Positions 6,550 through 13,616 of a stretch of 17,514 bases of DNA are shown piece after piece (positions within the stretch are counted from its first letter, which is position 1; every line of letters begins with the position of its first letter). Origin of the DNA: Bacilli bacterium (lineage in GTDB: Bacteria; Bacillota_I; Bacilli_A; RFN20; CAG-826). The translations under genes were made by a program, and so were the position numbers. Location of the stretch: the NCBI GenBank assembly GCA_016296285.1, contig JAEDJP010000021.1:1-17514 (forward strand), in the 5' to 3' direction. Below the pieces are notes generated by a model, which saw nothing but the letters and a program-made list of their open reading frames with translations, was not told where the DNA came from and ran no database searches.

Positions 6550-7457
6550 AATGTTTTCCTCAGTTTCGCGAGCTCGACGGCGATGTCGGCACCGACTTTC
6601 GTGTTGTTCACGACGAGACGGATGTTCGCCTCAAGCGATTTGCCACCCGTGAGCTCGACGATTCTCTTCAGCAAGAAAGGGGTGCTGTCTTTGCCGTGGA
6701 TACCTTGCTCCTCCGCCTCCCGGACCGCTTGCTCGACGATGGAATCAATATAGGAATGGGGCAAGGCGAATTCCTCGGGAACGGGATTCGAGATCAAAAT
6801 GCCTCCCGATAGGCCGAGGTCTTGCTTGGCCTTGATGATCTCCGCGGCTTCCTTCGGGGTCTCAAACACCGCGTCAACGGGATCGGAGGAGGAAACGCTA
6901 TAGAAGTTCGCGAACGTTTTCGCGCGGTTGGACAAGACGGTGACGCCCTCCGTTTCGAGGTATTCAAGGGTCTTCGGGATGTCGAGGATGGCTTTCGCCC
7001 CGGAACAGACGACCGTGACGCCGACTTCGCCAAGTTCGCGCAAATCACGAGAGACGTCCCACGTTTTTTCGGCACCGCGATGGACGCCGCCGATACCGCC
7101 CGTGACGAAGACCGGGATGCCCGCCATCGCGGCGATGAGCATCGTCGCGGAAACGGTCGTCGCCCCATAAGCTTTCTTCGCGATGACGATGGGAAGGTCG
7201 CGCTTGGAAACTTTCGCGATGCCTTTCCGCTTGCCGAACGCTTCGAGCTCCTCGTCGTTCATCCCAACGACAATCTCGCCATCGATAATGCCGATGGTCG
7301 CCGGGACCGCCCCGTGATCGCGGACCGTTTTCTCGACAAGGCGCGCCGTCTCCACGTTTTTGGGATAGGGCATGCCGTGCGAGATGATCGTGGATTCCAA
7401 AGCAACCACGGCCTCCCCGCGCTCCATTGCTTTTTTGACCGCTTCGTTGATTCTCAT
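6546..7457 (-). CDS. psuG: Pseudouridine-5'-phosphate glycosidase
   Basis: A 303-residue enzyme, near the usual length of about 305-312. PsuG cleaves the C-C glycosidic bond of pseudouridine 5'-phosphate, giving uracil and ribose 5-phosphate, as part of pseudouridine salvage. Family landmarks are clear: ALESTIISHGMPYP at 19-32 with the catalytic-site Glu21, FVTGGIGGVHRG at 117-128, and CSGAKAILD at 151-159, whose Lys155 should be the Schiff-base lysine; the metal-site aspartate of the family is probably Asp138. Pseudouridine kinase (psuK), normally next to or fused with psuG, is absent from this operon. The ATG overlaps the ATPase stop (ATGA), with GGAGGAG five bases ahead. Why it sits between an ion pump and a TetR gene is not evident. 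Confidence 0.95.
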   Translation of the reverse strand: MRINEAVKKAMERGEAVVALESTIISHGMPYPKNVETARLVEKTVRDHGAVPATIGIIDGEIVVGMNDEELEAFGKRKGIAKVSKRDLPIVIAKKAYGATTVSATMLIAAMAGIPVFVTGGIGGVHRGAEKTWDVSRDLRELGEVGVTVVCSGAKAILDIPKTLEYLETEGVTVLSNRAKTFANFYSVSSSDPVDAVFETPKEAAEIIKAKQDLGLSGGILISNPVPEEFALPHSYIDSIVEQAVREAEEQGIHGKDSTPFLLKRIVELTGGKSLEANIRLVVNNTKVGADIAVELAKLRKTL

Positions 7458-9946
7458 TTTTGCTCCTCCGTGAATAAGTGCTTCTCGGTTTTCTTTTCAA
7501 CGAGATAAGACAGCGCGTCTAACGCCAGATAAATGAGGGTGGACACCAGGACGCTGATGAAGACCACAAGGGGGAAGCCCCAAGTCATCCCGTCGTAACG
7601 AACCCCGAAATTGAGTTGGATGACATCGAGGATGTTGAAGTAATCGAGGACGAAAGCGATGATGGAGCAAACGAAGGCGCCCGCGACGACGATGGCGCGA
7701 TAACGCGTAAGCGGCAAGCATACGCGGAAAAGAATAACAAGGCTAAGCAACGTGAAACTGAAGACCGCCATCGTGATGGCAAGTTGATAAATCCCTTGAG
7801 GGTCGGTGAGGAAAGTGAACCAAGAAGGCTCCAAAATCACGACGAACAAAGGGATGAGGGCGCTCAAGGCTTCCGCGATTCCCGCGGGAACGCTGCGGAA
7901 CACGATGTTGCGCAAGAAGCTGCCTTTCAATCGATCGTTGCTTGGCTGCAAAGCGAGGAAGAAGGCGGCGACCCCAACCGAGAAGCACTCCCAAACAAAG
8001 AGGTTTTGGGTGACGAACGGATAACGGTAGTCGTCCCCGAGAACGGACTGAAGAACCAAGAACAAGAACGAGAGGATAAAGGCGAAGAACGTCTTGTTCA
8101 GGAACAAAGAGCACGTACGTTGTAGATTGTTGATGACGCGCCTTCCTTGATTCACGACTTCCGGAAGCTTCGAGAAATCGTTTTCGAGGGAAACGAGGTG
8201 AGCGACGCTGCGCGCGGCATCGGAACCGGACGCCATCGCGATGGAACAATCCGCTGCCTTCAAGGCTAGGATGTCGTTGACCCCGTCGCCCGTCATCGCG
8301 ACTTTGTGCCCTTTTTCTTGTATCGCGGTGATGAGCGCGGCTTTTTGCTCCGGATTCACGCGTCCAAAGACGGCATAATCATCGACGAGCTGGGCGCATT
8401 CTTCCACGGTCTTCCCCTCCAAAGAAACATACCGTTCTGCGTTATCTACCCCAACGCGACGCGCGATTTCCGCGACCGTGACGGGGTCATCCCCGGAGAT
8501 GATGCGAACCTTGACGCCGTTATGCTGGAACCATGCGACGTTCTCCGCGGCGTCTTCCTTGATGTGATCGCTCAAGACAACCAAACCCAATGGCTTCATG
8601 CCGCTTGGGGCTTTCTCGTTCTCGATGGGGGAAGAAGAAGTCCCGACGACCACGACGCGGCATCCTTTCGAGGCGGCGGCTTCGACTTTTTTCTTGAGGG
8701 CATCGTTCTCTTCCAAAGGTAAGAAGCCGAACGCCCCAAAGCCAAATGTGACGCCGTTTGCATCCGTGGCGGCGCTGTATTTAAGGGTTGAATCGAAGGG
8801 GATCGTGAAAGAGGGGGTGATGTCTTTTTCCCCGAATGAGGCGCGAAGGGCTTTCGCCGTGGCGTTATCGTCTTTCGTCGCGGCAAGGACCAAGGCGCAG
8901 GCTTCCTTGATCGCGTCTTCGGACACCCCGTCGAGAGGAATCGTCTCGATGACGGCCATGGTGCCGTCGGTCAAGGTTCCGGTCTTGTCGAAGCAAATCG
9001 CGTCAACGCGGGCGAGCATTTCAATGCAATAGAGCTGCTGGACGAGCATTTTCTTCTTGGCAAGGGCGATGACGCCGACGGCAAGGCTCGTGGATGTCAA
9101 AAGGAACATGCCCGTCGGAAGCATCGCGACCATCGATCCCGAAACGGCCTTCACCATGTCCTGGTTCGTGAAGAACCCAAGCCACTCCCCCGTCGTGATG
9201 CCGAAGGAAACGTACATGGCCATGCCGATGAAAATCGCGACGAAGCCGGTGAAGGCGACGAAGATGCCGACGGAGCGCTTGATCTCGCTTTTCGGCTGCA
9301 CGAAAACCGAGGCGTTCCCTTGCAGGCATTCCGCGTAATTGGCCGCGCCAACCTTGACCGCGGAAGCGCGAACTTTCCCTTTCGTGAGGAATGTCCCGGA
9401 AAGCAAGAGGTCCCCTTTCCGTTTCGTAACGGGCAAGGATTCTCCCGTGAGCAAGGATTCATCCACTTGGCACTCGCCTTCCAAGACGACGGAGTCGCAC
9501 AGGATTTGGTTCCCAAGACCGAAGACCAAGACGTCGCTCAAAACGATCTCATCCGCGGGGATTTCCTTCTCTTCGCCGTTCCGAACCACGATTCCTTTTG
9601 GGTGTGAAACGACTTTGAGGGAATCGCAAAGCATGCGGGCATGGATGTCTTGATAGAGACCAATCCCGACGTTCGCCAGAAGGATGAACATGAAGAAGTA
9701 GTGCGTCAGAGGGAGTTTCGCGATGAGCATCACGATGAATACGCTGAAAAGAAGGATGTTGATGAAATTGAAAACATTGTCCTTGATGATCTGCCAATAG
9801 GTTTTGGTTGGGTGCTTTTGCACCTTGTTCTCAAGACCTTCCTCAACCCGTTTCTCGACTTGGGCAGCGGAAAGGCCGATCGCGGGGTCGACCTCGAAAG
9901 GTTCCGCTTTCGAGATCCTTTCTTCCATCACGGCGTTGCGCTTCAT
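7454..9946 (-). CDS. Cation-translocating P-type ATPase, CtpE-like
   Basis: An 830-residue P-type ATPase with every core motif. It has two N-terminal helices (about 53-95), the actuator sequence DESLLTGES (about 161-169), an M4 segment with MLPTGM (about 273-278), the phosphorylation site DKTGTLT with its aspartate near 319, the hinge TGDGVNDILALKAADC (about 550-565), and six hydrophobic segments to the end. There is no N-terminal heavy-metal domain and no CPC motif, so a soft-metal pump is unlikely. The wording around M4 and the P-site (LLTSTSLAVGVIALAKKKMLVQQL then EMLARVD) is closest to the CtpE branch, where M. smegmatis CtpE has been linked to calcium uptake; here the ion is inference. 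The start overlaps the ABC gene stop (ATGA) and is preceded by GAGGAG six bases upstream. Confidence 0.93.
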   Translation of the reverse strand: MKRNAVMEERISKAEPFEVDPAIGLSAAQVEKRVEEGLENKVQKHPTKTYWQIIKDNVFNFINILLFSVFIVMLIAKLPLTHYFFMFILLANVGIGLYQDIHARMLCDSLKVVSHPKGIVVRNGEEKEIPADEIVLSDVLVFGLGNQILCDSVVLEGECQVDESLLTGESLPVTKRKGDLLLSGTFLTKGKVRASAVKVGAANYAECLQGNASVFVQPKSEIKRSVGIFVAFTGFVAIFIGMAMYVSFGITTGEWLGFFTNQDMVKAVSGSMVAMLPTGMFLLTSTSLAVGVIALAKKKMLVQQLYCIEMLARVDAICFDKTGTLTDGTMAVIETIPLDGVSEDAIKEACALVLAATKDDNATAKALRASFGEKDITPSFTIPFDSTLKYSAATDANGVTFGFGAFGFLPLEENDALKKKVEAAASKGCRVVVVGTSSSPIENEKAPSGMKPLGLVVLSDHIKEDAAENVAWFQHNGVKVRIISGDDPVTVAEIARRVGVDNAERYVSLEGKTVEECAQLVDDYAVFGRVNPEQKAALITAIQEKGHKVAMTGDGVNDILALKAADCSIAMASGSDAARSVAHLVSLENDFSKLPEVVNQGRRVINNLQRTCSLFLNKTFFAFILSFLFLVLQSVLGDDYRYPFVTQNLFVWECFSVGVAAFFLALQPSNDRLKGSFLRNIVFRSVPAGIAEALSALIPLFVVILEPSWFTFLTDPQGIYQLAITMAVFSFTLLSLVILFRVCLPLTRYRAIVVAGAFVCSIIAFVLDYFNILDVIQLNFGVRYDGMTWGFPLVVFISVLVSTLIYLALDALSYLVEKKTEKHLFTEEQK

Positions 9947-12894
9947 TCGTCACTCCTCAAACAAATCACGGGGTCTTTCCGCGCGGCAAGCAAAGCGGGG
10001 ATGAGGCCGCTAAGCAAGGCGAGCAAGACCGAAACGCCGAGCATCCCGAGGGCGAACCACGGGGAAAGCCAGGCGATGTCCATGAACACATAAGCGGAAA
10101 ATTCCCGCTTCAAAAACAAATTGATGGGCTGGCACAAGAGGTAAGTCGCGCCAACCCCGATGAGGCCGGCGACAATGCCGACGATCGCGGTTTCGGACTC
10201 GAAAATCTCCGCAACGTTGCCCTTGCTGCCCCCGCAAGCCCGTAAAACCCCGATTTCCTGCGTCCTTTCGACGACTCGGATGTAGGTGATGATCGCCGTC
10301 ATGAGAGAGCTCACGATAAGGGAAATGGAGGCAAACACGACGAGGACGCCAGAGACGACGGAAACGATGGCCCCCAGGCCAGAAGTCACGTCGCTCATGA
10401 CATCGGAATAGGTGATGGCTTCTGCGTCCGTTTTCCCGACGTTCCACGCATCAAGATAGGACTTGAGGGCGTCTTTCGTCGTAAGGGACGAAGGGAACAC
10501 GAGGATGTTCGTGATGACGGAATAGGCATTCATGTAGGCGAGGCATTCCACGATATTCGGAGTCCCTCCCTCGGTGAAAAGACCGCGCGACAGGAAAACC
10601 CTCAGCCACTCGATCGCGGATTCCTCGCGCACGCTCATCGCGGGCACTTCCGAGGTATCGAATTCGGTACCGAACACGTGGCACCACGCAAGATACGTGG
10701 AAATGGATGTCGTGATTCCCGGATCGTTTTTCACGCCGTTTGGCCGCATCGTGCAGCTGGCGCCGACATAGCGAATAACCCCATTAAGCAAATTCGTGAT
10801 GTAGGTAGACGTAAGCATCGAGGTGACTTCCTCGAAGGACTTGCTTTGAAGGTCCTCGATAAGAGGAGCGAGCGAGGCGTTCAAGACCTCGAGGCCATCC
10901 GCGGAGCTTTTGGTCACCCCATCCGCGGCATATAGGCGAGGCACGTACCAGTTTTGCCTTTCTTGCTCGGCAAGCACGTGGCCGGGGGCGCCTTCTGCGT
11001 AATCCCCCGCCATCATCGCCGTTAGGGCGGGAGTGTACCCAATCGATGCCGGCATGAGCTGGAGGAAGCTTTGTTTCGTGGGACGGATGACCCCAACGAT
11101 TTTGCATTCGATAGGATTGAAGGATTCGTCTTTGTAGACGAGGTCATAAGGATAATCGACCCCCGAGAGATCGGCGTTGATGTAACTCTTGAATGTCTTC
11201 GTAGATTCGGTCCCGACGAACTTCTTGAGGATGGGATCGAAGTGAATATCGTCATACGTGTCGCGCGAAATGACGTTGGGCTCGACTTTACCAACGCGGA
11301 AATAATCGCTGTTCTTGTAGCAGCGATAGACTTTGCAATCCGTGTCGTTCTCGTCATCCGCGACGATGGAGGAGAAGTCGATGGATTCGGCGCCTTGGTT
11401 CACAAGATCCGCGTATTGGACGTTCGAAGAAAGAATCCCGGTCCGCTGGAGGGTCGAGAACTCAACCCGGTTGTAGCGGTCGACGATGAGGACCATCTCG
11501 TTTGCAGAAGTCGGGAATCTGCCATAGATCACGTCGTAAAGAGAGGAGAGCTTTTCCTCATCCCCATAAAGCTCATGCATGATGTAGGTCGGCAGCTGCG
11601 TGTAGGAATTGATGGAATAGGCGGTTTCCCCCGCCCAGGTATATTGCGAAATCCGACGGATGTGGTCCCCGTTTTGCCCGTCTTGCGTCAGGAAATGGAA
11701 ATCAAGATTCGCCCGATTGAAAAGCACGGACATGGCATCCCCATAGACCGGGCATTCGGGGTCGTTCATGATGCGGGAAAGATAATCGACGTATTCCGGG
11801 GTGAATTGGTTCTTGTGGGAGACGTAAAGGTTCGCGTTCGTGTTGTAGACGTGGACTTGGTCGTCGTCCGGGAAGGCTTCCGCGCTCGGGGCGGTGACGG
11901 ATTTCGTGTTGACCGAATAGATATTGGGCGCGATGGAGATGGGAACGGCGCTTGCGACCCCCGCCTCGACGGAGCCGACATAAGAGGAGAAGCCGCTTGT
12001 CGTTGCGACAACGAGTCCCACCCCGATGATCCCGACGGAGCAAGCAAAGGCCGTGATGGCGCTTCTGCCGAGCTTGGAACGGACGCTTGAAAAGGAAGAA
12101 CCAAACGCGGAAAGCAAGGACATGCTTGGCTTCTTTTGCAAAATAGAGGGGGCGTATATACGTTTTTCAGGTTCCGGTCCCGTGTCGGAAACAACGAGGC
12201 CGTCTTTTAACGTCAAGATGCGCGAGGCGTAACGCGCGGCAAGGGCTTGATTATGGGTGACCAGAAGCACGAGTCGCGATTTTGCGATATCCGCGAGGAG
12301 GTCCATGACTTGGATGGACGTCTCGGAATCAAGGGCCCCGGTCGGCTCATCCGCGAGGACGATCTTCGGGGAGTTCGCGATGGCTCTCGCGATGGCCGCG
12401 CGCTGGGCTTGGCCGCCGGAAAGCTCGCTTGGCTTTTTGCTTTCTTGCCCCGCGAGGCCGACAAGGGCGAGTTTCTCTTTCGCGATGCGCTCCGCCTCTT
12501 TCCGTTTGACGCCCGCGAGTTTCAAGGGGAGCAGGACGTTTTGAAGGACGTTTTGATGCCCGATGAGATGGTAGGATTGGAACACGAACCCGATTTCCGC
12601 GTTTCGGTAATGGTCAAGGCCACGGGAGGAAAGGCCTGTGATTTCCTCGCCTTCGACGCGGATGGAGCCGCGCGTCGGGGTGTCTAGGCCCCCAATGAGG
12701 TTCAGAAGGGTGGTTTTGCCGGATCCGGATTCGCCGAGAATCGCGACGATCCCTTTGTCGGGGAAAGAAAGGCTCACGTCTTTCAACGCCGAAAAGGTCG
12801 CGTTTTTCTTCGCGTAATCCTTGCCGATGCCCGCGAGTTCAAGAAAAGAGCAAGGCGCGTTCGGAAGCGTTGTTGCGGCATCCTTCTCTTTCAT
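9943..12894 (-). CDS. MacB-like ABC transporter: ATPase fused to FtsX-type permease
   Basis: A 983-residue fusion. Residues about 17-235 are the ATPase: Walker A GESGSGKT at 54-61, Q-loop Gln106, signature LSGGQ at 158-162, Walker B IVLADE at 178-183 and switch His214, of the LolD/MacB type. The permease has one helix at about 284-302, a very large outside domain (about 305-830), and three C-terminal helices (about 836-870, 901-925, 945-970), with the FtsX-like block ERTQEIGVLRACGGSK just after the second. This four-helix MacB topology uses mechanotransmission and does not move substrate through a channel; in Firmicutes such proteins act in peptide resistance, sensing or cell-wall control. 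The substrate here is unknown. It is the first gene of the operon; GGAGG stands seven bases before the ATG. Confidence 0.93.
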   Translation of the reverse strand: MKEKDAATTLPNAPCSFLELAGIGKDYAKKNATFSALKDVSLSFPDKGIVAILGESGSGKTTLLNLIGGLDTPTRGSIRVEGEEITGLSSRGLDHYRNAEIGFVFQSYHLIGHQNVLQNVLLPLKLAGVKRKEAERIAKEKLALVGLAGQESKKPSELSGGQAQRAAIARAIANSPKIVLADEPTGALDSETSIQVMDLLADIAKSRLVLLVTHNQALAARYASRILTLKDGLVVSDTGPEPEKRIYAPSILQKKPSMSLLSAFGSSFSSVRSKLGRSAITAFACSVGIIGVGLVVATTSGFSSYVGSVEAGVASAVPISIAPNIYSVNTKSVTAPSAEAFPDDDQVHVYNTNANLYVSHKNQFTPEYVDYLSRIMNDPECPVYGDAMSVLFNRANLDFHFLTQDGQNGDHIRRISQYTWAGETAYSINSYTQLPTYIMHELYGDEEKLSSLYDVIYGRFPTSANEMVLIVDRYNRVEFSTLQRTGILSSNVQYADLVNQGAESIDFSSIVADDENDTDCKVYRCYKNSDYFRVGKVEPNVISRDTYDDIHFDPILKKFVGTESTKTFKSYINADLSGVDYPYDLVYKDESFNPIECKIVGVIRPTKQSFLQLMPASIGYTPALTAMMAGDYAEGAPGHVLAEQERQNWYVPRLYAADGVTKSSADGLEVLNASLAPLIEDLQSKSFEEVTSMLTSTYITNLLNGVIRYVGASCTMRPNGVKNDPGITTSISTYLAWCHVFGTEFDTSEVPAMSVREESAIEWLRVFLSRGLFTEGGTPNIVECLAYMNAYSVITNILVFPSSLTTKDALKSYLDAWNVGKTDAEAITYSDVMSDVTSGLGAIVSVVSGVLVVFASISLIVSSLMTAIITYIRVVERTQEIGVLRACGGSKGNVAEIFESETAIVGIVAGLIGVGATYLLCQPINLFLKREFSAYVFMDIAWLSPWFALGMLGVSVLLALLSGLIPALLAARKDPVICLRSDE

Positions 12895-12901
12895 GAATAA
12901 A

Positions 12902-12906
12902 CCTCC
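12902..12906 (-). promoter_or_regulatory. Ribosome binding site of the ABC transporter gene
   Basis: GGAGG on the minus strand lies seven bases before the ATG at 12894-12892. It fixes the start, which is also the first ATG after the candidate promoter. Confidence 0.8.
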
Positions 12907-12913
12907 GCAAAAG

Positions 12914-12922
12914 ATTCTAGCA
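12914..12922 (-). promoter_or_regulatory. Candidate extended -10 promoter of the six-gene operon
   Basis: On the minus strand TGCTAGAAT forms an extended -10 element (TG-n-TAGAAT). Transcription would start near 12908-12906, very close to the ribosome binding site, giving a short leader. No good -35 box sits 17 bases upstream, which is tolerated for extended -10 promoters. The region upstream is strongly AT-rich. Confidence 0.45.
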
Positions 12923-12940
12923 TAAAGAAAGTAAAAGACT

Positions 12941-12962
12941 ATGTTTTTTCAACATGTTTTTT
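12941..12962. repeat. Direct repeat upstream of the operon promoter
   Basis: ATGTTTTTT occurs twice, 13 bases apart (12941-12949 and 12954-12962), and the junction contains the palindrome AACATGTT (12951-12958). It covers the -25 to -50 zone of the candidate promoter at 12914-12922, so it may be an operator or an UP-like element. Nothing ties it to a specific protein, though the operon's own TetR protein is the obvious candidate. Confidence 0.45.
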
Positions 12963-12975
12963 ACATTGTATGAAT

Positions 12976-12988
12976 GGGGTTCAGCCCC
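12976..12988 (-). other. Short GC hairpin between tadA and the ABC gene
   Basis: GGGG pairs with CCCC across a five-base loop, 14 bases after the tadA stop on the minus strand. No T-run follows, so it is at best a weak terminator or an RNA stabiliser. Confidence 0.35.
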
Positions 12989-13000
12989 TTGGTTGCCTTT

Positions 13001-13006
13001 ATTATA
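13001..13006 (-). promoter_or_regulatory. Candidate -10 box overlapping the tadA stop
   Basis: A perfect TATAAT on the minus strand overlaps the tadA stop codon. The hexamer 17 bases upstream (TCAACT) matches the -35 consensus at only three of six positions. If used, it would add a leader of roughly 100 bases, including the hairpin at 12976-12988, to the six-gene operon. Confidence 0.3.
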
Positions 13007-13442
13007 ACGGCTTTCTATCGCGAAGTTGAGAGAAAAAGGAAGCGAGCAAGGAGGCGGCTTCTTCCTTGCCTTCCCCGCGGTAAACGAGAAGATTGGGTTT
13101 TGGATGAACGTGATAGAAAGAGAACGCCCCTTCCTTTTCGTCGTCTGAAGCGTATTCCAACGTCGAGATCCTCGCCTGGAAGATGGCCCCGAGGCACATG
13201 AGGCACGGCTCCAAGGTCACATAAAGGGTGCATCCCTCCATCGACCAGGAGCCAAGGGCCTTTGCCCCTTCCCGAAGAACCTCGATCTCCGCGTGGGAGG
13301 AGATATCCACGTTCTTTTCCCGGTGATTATGGGCCCGGGCCAAAAGGACGCCGTCCTTGAAGAGGGCCGCCCCGACGGGCACTTCGTTTTCTTGGTAAGC
13401 AAGCCTCGCTTCTTCCAAGGCGATGCGCATTCCTTCGTCCAT
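13002..13442 (-). CDS. tadA: tRNA adenosine(34) deaminase
   Basis: A 146-residue zinc enzyme that converts A34 to inosine in the wobble position of tRNA-Arg(ACG). The zinc/catalytic set is complete: His50 and Glu52 in SHAEI, and Cys80 and Cys83 in PCLMC. The usual PCPMC carries Leu in place of the second proline. NEVPVGAAL (19-27), RAHN (36-39) and TLYVTLEPC (72-80) are classic for the family. I start at ATG 13442 (MDEGMRIALEEA); a GTG at 13457 would add five residues but lies in the SRP RNA stem, and the ATG at 13430 has its AAGGA directly abutting. No strong ribosome binding site precedes 13442; the nearest is GGTGG, 11 bases up, within the SRP RNA. The tadA/SRP RNA neighbourhood matches Bacillales. 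Confidence 0.95.
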   Translation of the reverse strand: MDEGMRIALEEARLAYQENEVPVGAALFKDGVLLARAHNHREKNVDISSHAEIEVLREGAKALGSWSMEGCTLYVTLEPCLMCLGAIFQARISTLEYASDDEKEGAFSFYHVHPKPNLLVYRGEGKEEAASLLASFFSQLRDRKPL

Positions 13443-13452
13443 GAACCAAAAG

Positions 13453-13531
13453 ACCACCGCACAGGGGACGGCGACTTAAGGCTGCTTGGTTCCCCACCTG
13501 ACCTGGTTCGTCGTCTTCCCCTCGCGATGGC
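13453..13531 (-). ncRNA. ffs: Small signal recognition particle RNA (4.5S type)
   Basis: On the minus strand the SRP domain IV core is present: GGTCAGG, an apical stem TGG-GGAA-CCA, then AGCAGCC. The GGAA tetraloop and the CAGG/AGCA symmetric loop of the Ffh-binding site are kept, while the closing pairs differ from the usual TCC-GGAA-GGA in a fully compensatory way. The flanking arms also pair: GACGAC with GTCGCC, AGGGGA with TCCCCT, and CCATCGC with GCGGTGG, giving a single hairpin of about 79 nt with no Alu domain. With Ffh this RNA targets nascent membrane proteins. Ends are set by the outer stem and are approximate. It lies between serS and tadA, as in Bacillus relatives where it sits beside tadA (scr). 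Confidence 0.93.
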
Positions 13532-13537
13532 GAAACT

Positions 13538-13543
13538 ATGATA
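13538..13543 (-). promoter_or_regulatory. Candidate -10 box of the SRP RNA
   Basis: TATCAT on the minus strand sits about seven bases before the predicted 5' end of the SRP RNA hairpin (13531). The region 17 bases upstream is pyrimidine-rich (TTTCTT) and only weakly like a -35 box. The upstream serS terminator at 13576-13599 means the RNA needs its own promoter. Confidence 0.5.
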
Positions 13544-13575
13544 TAGCACCTCGAAAGAAAAAGAAATCCAGAGAA

Positions 13576-13599
13576 GAAAAAGGCGCCCCGAAGGACGCC
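13576..13599 (-). terminator. Rho-independent terminator after serS
   Basis: Minus-strand GGCGTCC-TTCG-GGGCGCC forms a 7-bp stem (one G-U pair) with a UUCG tetraloop, followed by TTTTT (AAAAA on plus at 13577-13581). It begins 17 bases after the serS stop and closes the gyrA - glycosyltransferase - serS unit. Confidence 0.92.
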
Positions 13600-13616
13600 A
13601 AGAGAAGGAAGCGGAA

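Noticed and set aside
13443..13457. GTG start for tadA at 13457
   Set aside because: It would place the start in the outer SRP RNA stem and add residues (VFWF) not typical of TadA; ATG at 13442 fits family length.
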